Positions 9,300-17,860 of a stretch of 64,000 bases of DNA are shown here, in pieces. A program made the position numbers and the translations under genes. The notes under the pieces were generated by a model. That model had not been told where the DNA came from. It did no database searches and worked only from the letters and a program-made list of their open reading frames with translations. Position 1 is the first letter of the stretch. Each line of letters opens with the position of its first letter. The stretch is from DATBVX01 sp963695985. Its GTDB lineage: Bacteria > Pseudomonadota > Gammaproteobacteria > Steroidobacterales > Steroidobacteraceae. Location of the stretch: the NCBI GenBank assembly GCA_963695985.1, contig CAVOIC010000009.1, positions 248,001-312,000 of the forward strand. The letters are read 5' to 3'.

Positions 9300-9482
9300 C
9301 TACATGGCAGGCTCGATGTGCCAGCCGTTGGAGGGCCGCCACTCACCGAGCTCACGCAAGCGCAGGATGCGCTTGGCTTCGAGCGCTTCGATCTCCTGCT
9401 GCGACACCGTCTTGGCCCAAGGTGGCAGGAACAGGATGTCATCGCGCCGCAGGACTCTCAAACCGAGATCTCGCCAATTCAC
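9300..9482 (-). CDS. 60-residue conserved mini-protein, copy 1
   Basis: Unrecognised small protein, exactly 60 residues from a GTG at 9482 that follows AAGGAGG (9489-9495). A second gene of the same length, start codon and Shine-Dalgarno lies at 23561-23743. The two proteins align without gaps with 38 of 60 identities, concentrated in the C-terminal half: KTVSQ, EI, ALEAKR, and then RLRELGEWRPSNGWH-EP. The charged helix followed by a Trp/Pro-rich tail has no signal peptide or membrane segment, so it is probably cytosolic. It is convergent with the pyruvate-kinase-like gene. The longer open frame to 9539 is not supported by a ribosome-binding site. Function unknown. Confidence 0.7.
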   Translation of the reverse strand: MNWRDLGLRVLRRDDILFLPPWAKTVSQQEIEALEAKRILRLRELGEWRPSNGWHIEPAM

Positions 9483-9614
9483 CTTTACCTCCTTACCGTC
9501 ACGTGCCACGGCTCGCATCGCACGTCGCTCATTAATCATCTGTCGCAGCCAGCATGCCTTCGCGCCGGCCCTCGATAAATCGACTTGGGCGAAATTGTCT
9601 GGTGACTTCAGATC

Positions 9615-9785
9615 ATGAATCTGTCAACGACACGACAGACGGTGGTCGCTGAGGATTGGCGCCCCCGGCCGATCGTAGGGCAGCCAAATCACGCTTCCAT
9701 CGGCAACACAGTGACCGTGGGTGGCGCCGTGCTGTTGGTTGCGGCCATCGCAATCCTGACTTACGGATTGATCAAGACGCCATGA
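9615..9785 (+). CDS. possible small single-pass membrane protein
   Basis: A 56-codon frame from ATG 9615 to TGA 9783. The N-terminal half is polar (MNLSTTRQ...EDWRPRPIVGQPNH), followed by a clear hydrophobic helix (about residues 32-50, VTVGGAVLLVAAIAILTYG) and a short basic end LIKTP. Such hydrophilic-plus-one-helix products are typical of small bacterial membrane proteins, but the ribosome-binding site is weak (GGTGA) and no relative can be named. It stands alone between the 60-residue protein (divergent) and the phosphoesterase. Confidence 0.4.
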   Translation: MNLSTTRQTVVAEDWRPRPIVGQPNHASIGNTVTVGGAVLLVAAIAILTYGLIKTP

Positions 9786-9974
9786 GGCGGGAGGGCGAAG
9801 CTCCTGGCGCGTCCAGGGCTTCCGTCTGCGAACCCCACGCTGACTCGCAGTCCCACGCCCCGCCTGGGCGTCCCGCCATGTCACCTAACCGTCATCGAAC
9901 CTGCAACGGATGTGCAACTGAGGTCGCTATTCTCCGCGCCGGTTATTGCTCACCTCTTGACACAAGGAGACGTC

Positions 9975-12188
9975 ATGGGACTCGCAGCCTATCTCCCCAC
10001 AAACCTGAAGGCGTGCTTCCAAAGCCTGGGCGGAGCCGCCGCGCTTATGGTCGCCGCAATTGCAACGCCCTCCGCGGCGCCAGCGGCAGTCAACCTGGCA
10101 TCAACCGCCTCGACCTGCAATCTCGGGTCTGGCATCCAGCATGTCATCTACATCCAGTTCGATAACACGCACCTCACCCGGGATAACCCCAGGGTGCCCT
10201 CGGATCTGGAGCAGATGCCGCACTTGCTGAATTTCCTGAAGTCGAACGGCACGCTGTTCAGTAACGACCACACGGTCCTGATTTCGCACACGGCCGCCGG
10301 CATTCTGTCGAGCATGACGAGCCTGTATCCGGACCGTCACGGGCAGGTCGTGTCGAACAGCAACGTACGCGTCTCGAGCACCGGAACGTTCTCCTTCCCG
10401 AGCTCGTTCGGTTACTGGACCGACCCTGTGTCTGCGACCAATACGCCCACGGTGCCCCTGATGGTCGGGCCCGATGGGACAACCGCCCCCGCACCCTGGG
10501 TTACGTTCACGCGCGCAGGCTGCAACTTCGGCGCCATCGCGGCCGCCAACACCGTGCTCGAGAACACGGGCACCGGCCCCACGGGCGACATCACCAAGGT
10601 CTTCGGCGTGAATTCACCGCAATGGCAGGAGGCCTCCGCTGCCAACGCTGCACCAGCCGGAACTGCCGCTCGGGCCCTCGCGCAGACGGATTTCGTCGGA
10701 TTAGCGATTCATTGCGCCCTGAACAGTGCGCTCTGCGCCGGTGGGCAGAGCGATCTCCTTCCGGATGAGCTGGGCGGCTATACGGGGTTCATGGGCTTGT
10801 TCGGCGCGAAGGAAATCAACCCGCTGGTTGCGGGCGGACCGCTGGTCGATCTTCTCGGTCATCCGATCACCGATCCGTTCAACCAGCCCGGATTCCCGGG
10901 CTTTGATGGCATGTCCGCCGCAGTGACGCTCGCCTATGTGGCAGCCATGCAGGAGAACGGCGTGCCGGTGACCTTCGCATACATTTCAGATGCACACGAC
11001 TTCCACGGTGTGTCCGGAAATCAGCACGTGGCCTTTGGCCCCGGCGATCCCGATTACGTGCAGCAGCTCGCGGAGTATGACGCCGCCTTCGCGGCATTCT
11101 TCGCGCGCCTGGCACACGACGGCATCACCAAGGACAACACGCTGTTCGTCGTCACGGTGGACGAAGGCGATCATTTCGCCGGCGTCCAGAAGACAGACTG
11201 CAATGGCGTGAAGATTCCCTGTATCTACGCCGCTGGCGAGGTCGGCGAGATCAACGCCAACATCGATACGCTCATCTCGCACCAGTTCCCCACACTGGCG
11301 GCATCCTTCCTCGGCAGCGCGGCCCCGAACGCATACACGGTGCACGGCGACTCGGCGCCGACCTTCTATCTGGCACGGAAAGGCACCGGCTCGCCGTCGC
11401 AGAGCGACCCGCTTACTCGCAACTTCGAGCGCACCATCGCCGGTCTAACCGCGGTCAATCCCTATACCTCTCAAACCGACATGCTGATAGAGCGCATGGC
11501 CGACCAGGCTGCCATGAAGGCCATGCACGTGTTTACGACCGGTGACCCCAACCGCAATCCGACCTTCGTGTTCTTTGCCGACCCTGACTACTTCATCACC
11601 AACTTCCCGACGAACACCTGCGAGACCTGCATCAATCCGTTGTTTGCCTGGAATCACGGTGACATTCAGCGGGAGATCGGCCAGACCTGGCTCGGCATGG
11701 TGGGACCCGGGATCAAGCACCAGGGTCTCTCCTTCGAATGGATCGACCACGTCGACGTGCGTCCGACCATGTTGGCTGTGCTCAACGTCAGGGACAGCTA
11801 TCTTCACGACGGGAGAGTCATCATCAATGCGCTGGTGCCTTCCGCGCTGCCACCCGCTCTGCGCGGTCAGGCCCTGACGCTGACGCTGCTCGGTAGCGTG
11901 TACAAGCAGATCAACGCACCATTCGGAGCCTTCTCCCTGAGAACCGTGGACGCGTCCACCAAGGCTCTCGTGAGCGGTTCTGATTCCGATGACAGCACCT
12001 ATCAGTCAGTGGAGAAGCGCATCGACCAGCTCACAGCCGAGCGCGACGATCTTGCGCTACGCATGAAGACGATGCTCGACGGCGCGCTCAACGGCCATGC
12101 AGCCAATGGGCCTCAAGCGCAGCAGATGATCGCGCAGGGCTTGAGCCTGCTGGGTCGAGTCAGAGCGCTAGCGCATCGGGACGATTAG
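9975..12188 (+). CDS. secreted alkaline-phosphatase-superfamily phosphoesterase
   Basis: 737-residue exported hydrolase. The start at 9975 follows an ideal ACAAGGAGA. A signal peptide spans about residues 1-41 (hydrophobic core LGGAAALMVAAIATP, cleavage near APAA). The mature part opens HVIYIQFDNTHL, the first metal-binding Asp of the alkaline phosphatase fold, followed by HTVLISHTAAGI where a Thr is the likely nucleophile, then SDAHDFHG and VTVDEGDHF as further metal ligands, and WIDHVDVRPTML near residue 600. This order is that of phosphodiesterase/nucleotide pyrophosphatase- or phosphonate-hydrolase-type enzymes. Substrate unknown. The gene stands alone; no terminator with a T-run is evident after it. 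Confidence 0.75.
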   Translation: MGLAAYLPTNLKACFQSLGGAAALMVAAIATPSAAPAAVNLASTASTCNLGSGIQHVIYIQFDNTHLTRDNPRVPSDLEQMPHLLNFLKSNGTLFSNDHTVLISHTAAGILSSMTSLYPDRHGQVVSNSNVRVSSTGTFSFPSSFGYWTDPVSATNTPTVPLMVGPDGTTAPAPWVTFTRAGCNFGAIAAANTVLENTGTGPTGDITKVFGVNSPQWQEASAANAAPAGTAARALAQTDFVGLAIHCALNSALCAGGQSDLLPDELGGYTGFMGLFGAKEINPLVAGGPLVDLLGHPITDPFNQPGFPGFDGMSAAVTLAYVAAMQENGVPVTFAYISDAHDFHGVSGNQHVAFGPGDPDYVQQLAEYDAAFAAFFARLAHDGITKDNTLFVVTVDEGDHFAGVQKTDCNGVKIPCIYAAGEVGEINANIDTLISHQFPTLAASFLGSAAPNAYTVHGDSAPTFYLARKGTGSPSQSDPLTRNFERTIAGLTAVNPYTSQTDMLIERMADQAAMKAMHVFTTGDPNRNPTFVFFADPDYFITNFPTNTCETCINPLFAWNHGDIQREIGQTWLGMVGPGIKHQGLSFEWIDHVDVRPTMLAVLNVRDSYLHDGRVIINALVPSALPPALRGQALTLTLLGSVYKQINAPFGAFSLRTVDASTKALVSGSDSDDSTYQSVEKRIDQLTAERDDLALRMKTMLDGALNGHAANGPQAQQMIAQGLSLLGRVRALAHRDD

Positions 12189-12310
12189 CTGCGGTATAGA
12201 GGAGAGCCGACCGGTGAAACGCCGCCGTGCCGTCGAGGCCGGCGGCGTTCTTCGCCGCAGCTCGCGACATCTGCTCAGTTGCGCAGGAGAGTCCGGGCCG
12301 TAATCCGTGC

Positions 12311-13027
12311 CTATCCCCTGCGGCGAGCGCTTCGACTCCTCCCCTTCCCGCCCTTCCCGGATTTCCGGGCCATCCCGGCCTTCCGCGCCCTCGTGCACAA
12401 GGCGTTGAATCCTCCGACGCAGAAGGGCACCAGGCGCGCATGCACGGCGTCGAGGTCGGTCGACTTGCAGAGTCCGCCGGACAGGTTATCGACGCGCCGC
12501 GTCTCGGCGAAGGTCAACGTCAATGCCCCGGAAAGAAAATGATAGGACCAGTACAGCTCGCGATCGGGGCAATTCGGCAGAGCCTCGCGCAGTGCTTCGA
12601 TGAACACCTGCACCACGTGGTCGAAGTAGCGCGACATCATCACCCCGCCCCACTCCGGTGAATTGTTGATCTGGGCTACGAGCGCGAAGTAACTCTTCCA
12701 CCCCGGGCCGCCGCGCGCCGAGCGGTTGTTCAACGGGTAGGTGAATGCATTGATGACGGCCTCGGTACTCGCCGCCTTCGGGGCCGCCTTCTGCTTCGCC
12801 TCAGCCAGCATGTGCAGGCGCTCGTCGTTCAGGACCTGGGCACGACGCTCCAGGACGGTCGCCAGCAGGTTCTTCTTCGGGCCGAAATGGTAGTTGGCGA
12901 GGGCCACATCGACACCTGCGGCGCGCGTGATGTCGCGGATCGATACGCCGTGAAAGCCGCGCACCGCGAACAGTCGTTCCGCCGCATCGATGATCTTCTC
13001 TCGGGTCGCCGATCCTTCCCGCGGCAT
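12311..13027 (-). CDS. TetR/AcrR-family transcriptional repressor
   Basis: 238 residues. The N-terminal 60 form the TetR DNA-binding domain: TREKIIDAAERLFAVRGFHGVSIRDI then AAGVDVALANYHFGPKKNLL, the recognition helix ending in the family's Tyr-His-Phe. The C-terminal ligand domain is typical in size; a very basic tail (RKSGKGGKGRSRSARRRG) is unusual. It is divergent from the TonB-dependent receptor gene, with several CTGTTGAA-type inverted repeats between them, so it most likely represses that uptake and catabolic cluster and itself. The inducer is unknown, but the acyl-CoA ligase downstream suggests a carboxylic acid or its CoA ester. Confidence 0.9.
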   Translation of the reverse strand: MPREGSATREKIIDAAERLFAVRGFHGVSIRDITRAAGVDVALANYHFGPKKNLLATVLERRAQVLNDERLHMLAEAKQKAAPKAASTEAVINAFTYPLNNRSARGGPGWKSYFALVAQINNSPEWGGVMMSRYFDHVVQVFIEALREALPNCPDRELYWSYHFLSGALTLTFAETRRVDNLSGGLCKSTDLDAVHARLVPFCVGGFNALCTRARKAGMARKSGKGGKGRSRSARRRG

Positions 13028-13070
13028 GGGCTGTCACCGTCTTCGCTGCAGAGCAGCAGTCCGTTCATTT

Positions 13071-13145
13071 TTCAACAGGCGCGCTCGATCTGCAACAACT
13101 GTTGAACTTCAACGAGTGCTGAATTACATTTCATCATCTGTTGAA
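13071..13145. promoter_or_regulatory. candidate TetR operator repeats
   Basis: Between tetR and the receptor gene lie TTCAACAG (13071-13078), its complement CTGTTGAA at 13099-13106 and again at 13138-13145, and a 13-bp perfect palindrome GTTGAA-C-TTCAAC at 13101-13113. Such clustered inverted repeats in a divergent promoter region are what a TetR dimer binds. The assignment to this regulator is inference from position. Confidence 0.55.
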
Positions 13146-13183
13146 GTACGCGCCGGTGAGTGCGGCACAAGGGGGGAACGGTC

Positions 13184-15417
13184 ATGAGCAGGATGTGGAT
13201 GCTGGCCGCGGCAGGCGGCCTGATCGCGGGCGGCAGTACCTTGTTTGCAGCGCGCAGCGAAGCGCAAGCGACCGAGGCCCGGAGTGCGACCGCCCCGGTG
13301 GAGGAAGTCATCGTCACGGCGCGCCGGCGCGAAGAGAGCCTGCTCGACGTGCCGATCGCGGTCACGGCGTATTCGGCCGAGCAACTAGCGCAGAGCGGCG
13401 CGGCCGATATCACTGCGCTCCAGCAGACCACTCCCAATCTCACCCTGCAGGTCGCACGCGGCACGAACTCGACGCTCATCGCCTTCATCCGCGGCGTGGG
13501 CCAGCAGGATCCGCTGTGGGGCTTCGAGCCCGGAGTCGGCCTGTACGTCGACGACGTCTACTTCGCGCGACCGCAGGCCGCGGTGCTCGATATCTACGAT
13601 GTGCAGCGCATCGAGGTGCTGCGCGGGCCGCAAGGCACGCTCTACGGCCGCAACACCATCGGCGGCGCGGTCAAGTACGTAACCGCGCCGCTCGGCGACA
13701 CCCCGAAGCTGGAAGCCCAGGTCAACGTCGGCTCGTACTCGCAGCACGACGTCATCGTGACCGGCGCCCTGCCGCTCGGCGAGCAATTCGCGATCGGCGG
13801 CGCCGCTGCGATCTACCGTCGTGACGGCTACGGGACCAACCACTTTTCGGGCGCCGAGGAGTACAACAAGGACGTCGATGCCTACCGGCTGTCCGCGGAA
13901 TGGCGGCCGACCGAGGGCGTGCTGTTGCGGCTCGCGGGCGACTACCTCACCGACGACTCGAACGCCAAGCACGGTCACCGCGAAGCTCCGGGCCTGGGCC
14001 TCGCGGCTGGCGACCCCGTGTATTCCGATGTCTATCGACAACGACGCCGGTTTCGGCGATGACAACAGCGTCAAGAACAAAGGCGTCTCGCTCCTTGCCC
14101 AATGGGACGTCAACCAGCACGTAACCCTCAAGTCCATCACCGCGTACCGCGAAGGCGACACCGAGACCCTCATCGATTTCGACACCGGGCCGTCGCACGC
14201 ACTCGACGTGCCGGGCGTTTACGACGACAACCAGACCAGCGAAGAGGTGCAATTCCTCTGGACGAGCGAGCGTGTGCAGGCGGTCGCTGGGCTGTATTAC
14301 TTCGATGCCACGGCATCCGGAGCATTTGATACGATTCTCGGCATCGCCAACCTGACGATCGCGACTTCCGGCAGAGTCGATACCAAGAGCAAGGCCGCCT
14401 TCGCGGACGTCAGTTTCGATCTCACGGACCAGTGGGCGCTCTCGCTCGGAGGCCGCTACACCGAGGACAAGAAGACGGGCACGGTCTATCGGCAGAACTT
14501 TACCGGGATCAGGAGTCCCCTGTTCGGTAACCCGAGTGCAATCCCCGGGCTCGTGCGCACGAACTACACCAATGAGCGCACCTTCAGCGAGTTCACGCCG
14601 CGCGCCAGCGTGACCTTCAAGCCGACGCAGGACGCCATGCTGTACGCTTCCTACGGTCGAGGCTTCAAGTCAGGCGGCTTCGACATGCGGGGTGACGCTT
14701 TCGCCTATCCCCAGACAGTGAACGGCTATGACCCGGAGCTGGTCGACACCTACGAGATCGGCGGCAAGTTCTCGCTTGCAGACAATCGCGTACGCCTCGC
14801 CCTGGCGGTCTACTATTCGGACTACCAGGATCAGCAGATTACCTCGCAATTCGCACTGCCGACGGTACCCCCCACGATCGTGAGCTTCGTCGACAACGTC
14901 GCGAGCTCGGAGATCCGCGGTGCGGAACTGGAGGGCAACTTCGTCTTCACCGACTCCTTCTCGGCGACTCTCGATGTCGGCTACATCGATGCCAAGTTCA
15001 ACGAATTCGTGACTTACGATCCGGCCACCGGTACGCGTCACAATCTCGCGGACCAGCGCGACTTCCAGAACACGCCGGAATTCTCCGGCTCGCTGTCGCT
15101 CACCTGGCGGCAGCAGCTCGGCACCCATGGCGGAGCTCGCGATCATTCCGGCCGTGTCCTATCGGGACAGCTATCAGCTGTTCGAGACTCCGATCCCGCT
15201 TCTCGACCAGGACGCGTACACGCTGGTCGACGCCAGCATCGTGTGGACTTCGCCGAGCACGCGCTTGACGCTGGGGTTGCACGGCCGGAATCTGACCGAC
15301 GAAGATTACCGAGTGGGCGGCTACTACTTCCCGGGCGCTACCTTCGGCAACGTGGTGAATGGCTTCTATGGGCCGCCGCGCACGTTCACGGTGAACGCGA
15401 ACTACCGCTTCGACTGA
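13184..15417 (+). CDS. TonB-dependent outer-membrane receptor, interrupted by two +1 frameshifts
   Basis: Outer-membrane receptor for energised uptake. ATG 13184 follows AGGGGGGA. Signal peptide (about 1-30), TonB-box region VEEVIVTARRREESL, plug domain with FIRGVGQQDP, VGLYVDDVYFARP and RIEVLRGPQGTLYGRNTIGGAV, then a barrel closing with FTVNANYRFD and a terminal aromatic/acidic strand. The frame breaks twice: near 14036 (an extra C after VYSDVY) and near 15132 (an extra G after QLGTHG). Deleting the two bases leaves 2232 nt, an uninterrupted 743-residue receptor. The type is that linked in sphingomonad-like and steroid-degrading bacteria to organic substrates rather than iron only. Adjacent ligase, hydrolase and MFS genes support a catabolic role. 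Confidence 0.88.
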
Positions 15418-15439
15418 AGCCGGGTTGGCGCGCGTGAGC

Positions 15440-16987
15440 ATGTTCGATCATCCGCGCGCGCTGATTCCCGACCTCATCGCGCAGCACGGTCGCTGGCTCG
15501 CCGGCAAGCCAGCCGTAGTCGAGGGGAGCCGGCAGCTCAACTGGAAGGCCTTCGACGAGGCGACCAACCGCATCGCCAACGGTCTTGCCGCGCTCGGACT
15601 CGCCCCTGGCGCTCGCGTCGCCGTCCTCATGGGCAACAGCATCGAGATGGCGCAGGTGCTGTTCGGAGCCGGCAAGGCTGGCGTTTCCGCCGTGCCGCTC
15701 AATGTCACCGTGAACGACGCGGCGGTGGCAGCGATGATCACGGACAGTGGCGCCGGCGCGGTGGTGGCCTCCGGAGAACACTGCCTGCGCATCGATGCGC
15801 TCGTGGCCGAGAAGCACCTGCCGGCATCGCTCCTGCGCCTTGGCGTTGATCCACCCGGTCCCGAGTGGCGCGAACTCACTAGCTTCCGTGATGCTCAATC
15901 CGCCGAGCCGCCCGGCGTCAGCATCGGGCCGGACACCGAGTGCAATATCATCTACAGCTCCGGCACCACGGCGCTACCCAAGGGCATTGTCCACAGTCAT
16001 CAGTGCCGGGCGCACTGGGCAATCGACCTCGCAATCGCGTTGCGCTATCACAGCGGTGCGGCGACGCTTTGCTCGCTCGGCCTGTATTCCAACATCAGCT
16101 GGGTCACGATGCTCGCCACGATTCTAGTGGGCGGCACGCTGGTGATCATGCCGTCCTTCAGCGCGCCGGGAGTCATCGAGCACGTCCGGCGATATCGCAT
16201 CACCCACGGGGCATTCGTGCCGGTGCAACTGCAGCGCCTGCTGGAGTGCCCCGAGTTCGACGCACGGGCATTTGCCTCGTTGCAGACCATCATGTGCTGC
16301 GGTTCACCGTTACCGGTGCCGGTCAAACGCGCGACACACGATCGACTCGGCTGCGAGTTGATCGAGCTCTATGGCCTGACCGAAGGGCTCGTCACGACCC
16401 TCGCGCCGGAAGACTTCGACCGCAAGATCGAATCGGTCGGCCAACCGATCCCGGGTCAGCAGATCCGGATCATCGGCGACGATGATGTCGAAGCTGCAGC
16501 CGGTGATGCGGGCGAAATCGTGGGACTCGGACGCCTGGTGATGGAGCGCTATCACAATCGCGAAGACGCGACGCGGGAGGCGACCTGGATCGATCCGGAT
16601 GGTCAGCGCTGGCTGCGCACGGGCGATATCGGCCGGGTGGATGCAGAGGGCTTCCTGTACCTCGTCGACCGCAAGAAGGACCTGATTTTGTCGGGTGGAC
16701 AAAACGTCTATCCCGCCGACATCGAGATCGTGATGCGTGAGCATCCCGCGATTGCCGAGGTAGCCGTGATCGGGGTTCCTGACGGCAAATGGGGTGAGAC
16801 GCCGCTCGCAGTGGTCGTGACGCGCACATCACACCATTCTGACGCGCAGGATCTGGTGCGCTGGACCAACGAACGCGTGGGCAGGCAGCAGCGCATCAGC
16901 GGCGTCGTGTTCCGCGACTCGCTACCGCGTAACCCCAACGGCAAGATCCTCAAGCGGGAGCTGCGCATTGAATACTCGCGTCATTGA
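15440..16987 (+). CDS. AMP-dependent acyl-CoA synthetase/ligase
   Basis: ANL-superfamily enzyme of about 515 residues that adenylates a carboxylic acid and transfers it to CoA. Seen: P-loop-like YSSGTTALPKGIVHSH (A3 motif), ELYGLTEG (A5), WLRTGDIG (A7), VDRKKDLILSGGQNVYP (A8 hinge) and the C-terminal NPNGKILKREL with the catalytic Lys. It begins 23 bp after the receptor gene; ATG 15440 is chosen, but GTG 15434 or TTG 15425 are possible since no clear Shine-Dalgarno distinguishes them. Together with the hydrolase and transporter that follow, it probably activates an acid imported by this cluster. Confidence 0.9.
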   Translation: MFDHPRALIPDLIAQHGRWLAGKPAVVEGSRQLNWKAFDEATNRIANGLAALGLAPGARVAVLMGNSIEMAQVLFGAGKAGVSAVPLNVTVNDAAVAAMITDSGAGAVVASGEHCLRIDALVAEKHLPASLLRLGVDPPGPEWRELTSFRDAQSAEPPGVSIGPDTECNIIYSSGTTALPKGIVHSHQCRAHWAIDLAIALRYHSGAATLCSLGLYSNISWVTMLATILVGGTLVIMPSFSAPGVIEHVRRYRITHGAFVPVQLQRLLECPEFDARAFASLQTIMCCGSPLPVPVKRATHDRLGCELIELYGLTEGLVTTLAPEDFDRKIESVGQPIPGQQIRIIGDDDVEAAAGDAGEIVGLGRLVMERYHNREDATREATWIDPDGQRWLRTGDIGRVDAEGFLYLVDRKKDLILSGGQNVYPADIEIVMREHPAIAEVAVIGVPDGKWGETPLAVVVTRTSHHSDAQDLVRWTNERVGRQQRISGVVFRDSLPRNPNGKILKRELRIEYSRH

Positions 16988-17008
16988 CCGTCCCTGGCTG
17001 AGGTCGCC

Positions 17009-17860
17009 GTGAATCACGAGTTCACTTACACCTCGGCGGATGGGCTCGCCCTCTTCTGCCGGGAATACTCACCGCAGGCTCCGGCTGGCACAGTCGTGTG
17101 CCTGCCCGGGCTCACCCGCAATTCGCGCGATTTCACCGCGCTGGCCAGCCATCTGGCGGACCGTTATCGCGTGCTCACGCCCGATCTGCGCGGGCGCGGC
17201 CGTTCGCAGTGGGATCCGAATCCGGCCAACTATCATTCGGGCACCTATTACCAGGACATTCTGAAGCTACTCGGAGAATTCACTTCAGGGCGTGTCGCGA
17301 TCGTCGGCACTTCTTTGGGCGGAATTCTCGCGATGCTGCTCGCCTCCACGGCACCACAGCGCGTGACTGGCATCGTGCTCAATGACGTCGGACCCGAAGT
17401 GGCGCCGGAAGGACTCGCGCGCATTCGCCAATATGTTGGCAGCGGCCCTGCGCCTGGCTCGTGGCAAGAGGCTGCGGCGCAGGCCAGGGCGAACTACGGC
17501 CAGGCCCTACTCGATCTCACCGACGAGCAGTGGCTCGCGTATGCGCGCGCCTCGTATCGTGAGCAGCCGGACGGGAAGATTACCGCCGACTATGACCCTC
17601 GCATCGGCGACGCACTGCGAACCGCGTCCGGCACGCCGGCCGATCTGTGGCCACTATGGCCGACGCTCGCCACGATGCCGGTGCTCGCGATTCGCGGCGC
17701 CCTCTCCGACATTCTGACCGCCGCGATCTTCGATCGCATGCTACGGGAGAAGCCCGACCTGCAGCGCGCTGAAGTGCCGCAGCGAGGTCACGCGCCGCTC
17801 CTCGAAGAGCCTGAAGCCCTGAACGCGATCGACCGTTTCCTGGCGAAGGCCCTGCCGTGA
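17009..17860 (+). CDS. alpha/beta-hydrolase fold esterase-like protein
   Basis: 283 residues, GTG start. Oxyanion-loop region CLPGLTRNSRDF, RVLTPDLRGRGRS, nucleophile elbow GTSLGG (Ser102), late Asp in a strand before SDILT, and catalytic His in RGHAPLLEEP: a complete alpha/beta-hydrolase triad of the lactonase/ester or 3-oxoadipate-enol-lactonase style. No signal peptide, so cytosolic. It lies 21 bp after the ligase and overlaps the MFS gene by 4 bp, so the three are one transcription unit. Likely hydrolyses an ester or lactone form of the substrate; the exact reaction is unknown. Confidence 0.87.
   Translation: MNHEFTYTSADGLALFCREYSPQAPAGTVVCLPGLTRNSRDFTALASHLADRYRVLTPDLRGRGRSQWDPNPANYHSGTYYQDILKLLGEFTSGRVAIVGTSLGGILAMLLASTAPQRVTGIVLNDVGPEVAPEGLARIRQYVGSGPAPGSWQEAAAQARANYGQALLDLTDEQWLAYARASYREQPDGKITADYDPRIGDALRTASGTPADLWPLWPTLATMPVLAIRGALSDILTAAIFDRMLREKPDLQRAEVPQRGHAPLLEEPEALNAIDRFLAKALP

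Noticed and set aside
12230..12262. GC-rich hairpin after the phosphoesterase gene
   Set aside because: Stem GCGGCG/CGCCGC is real but no T-run follows, so not called a terminator.
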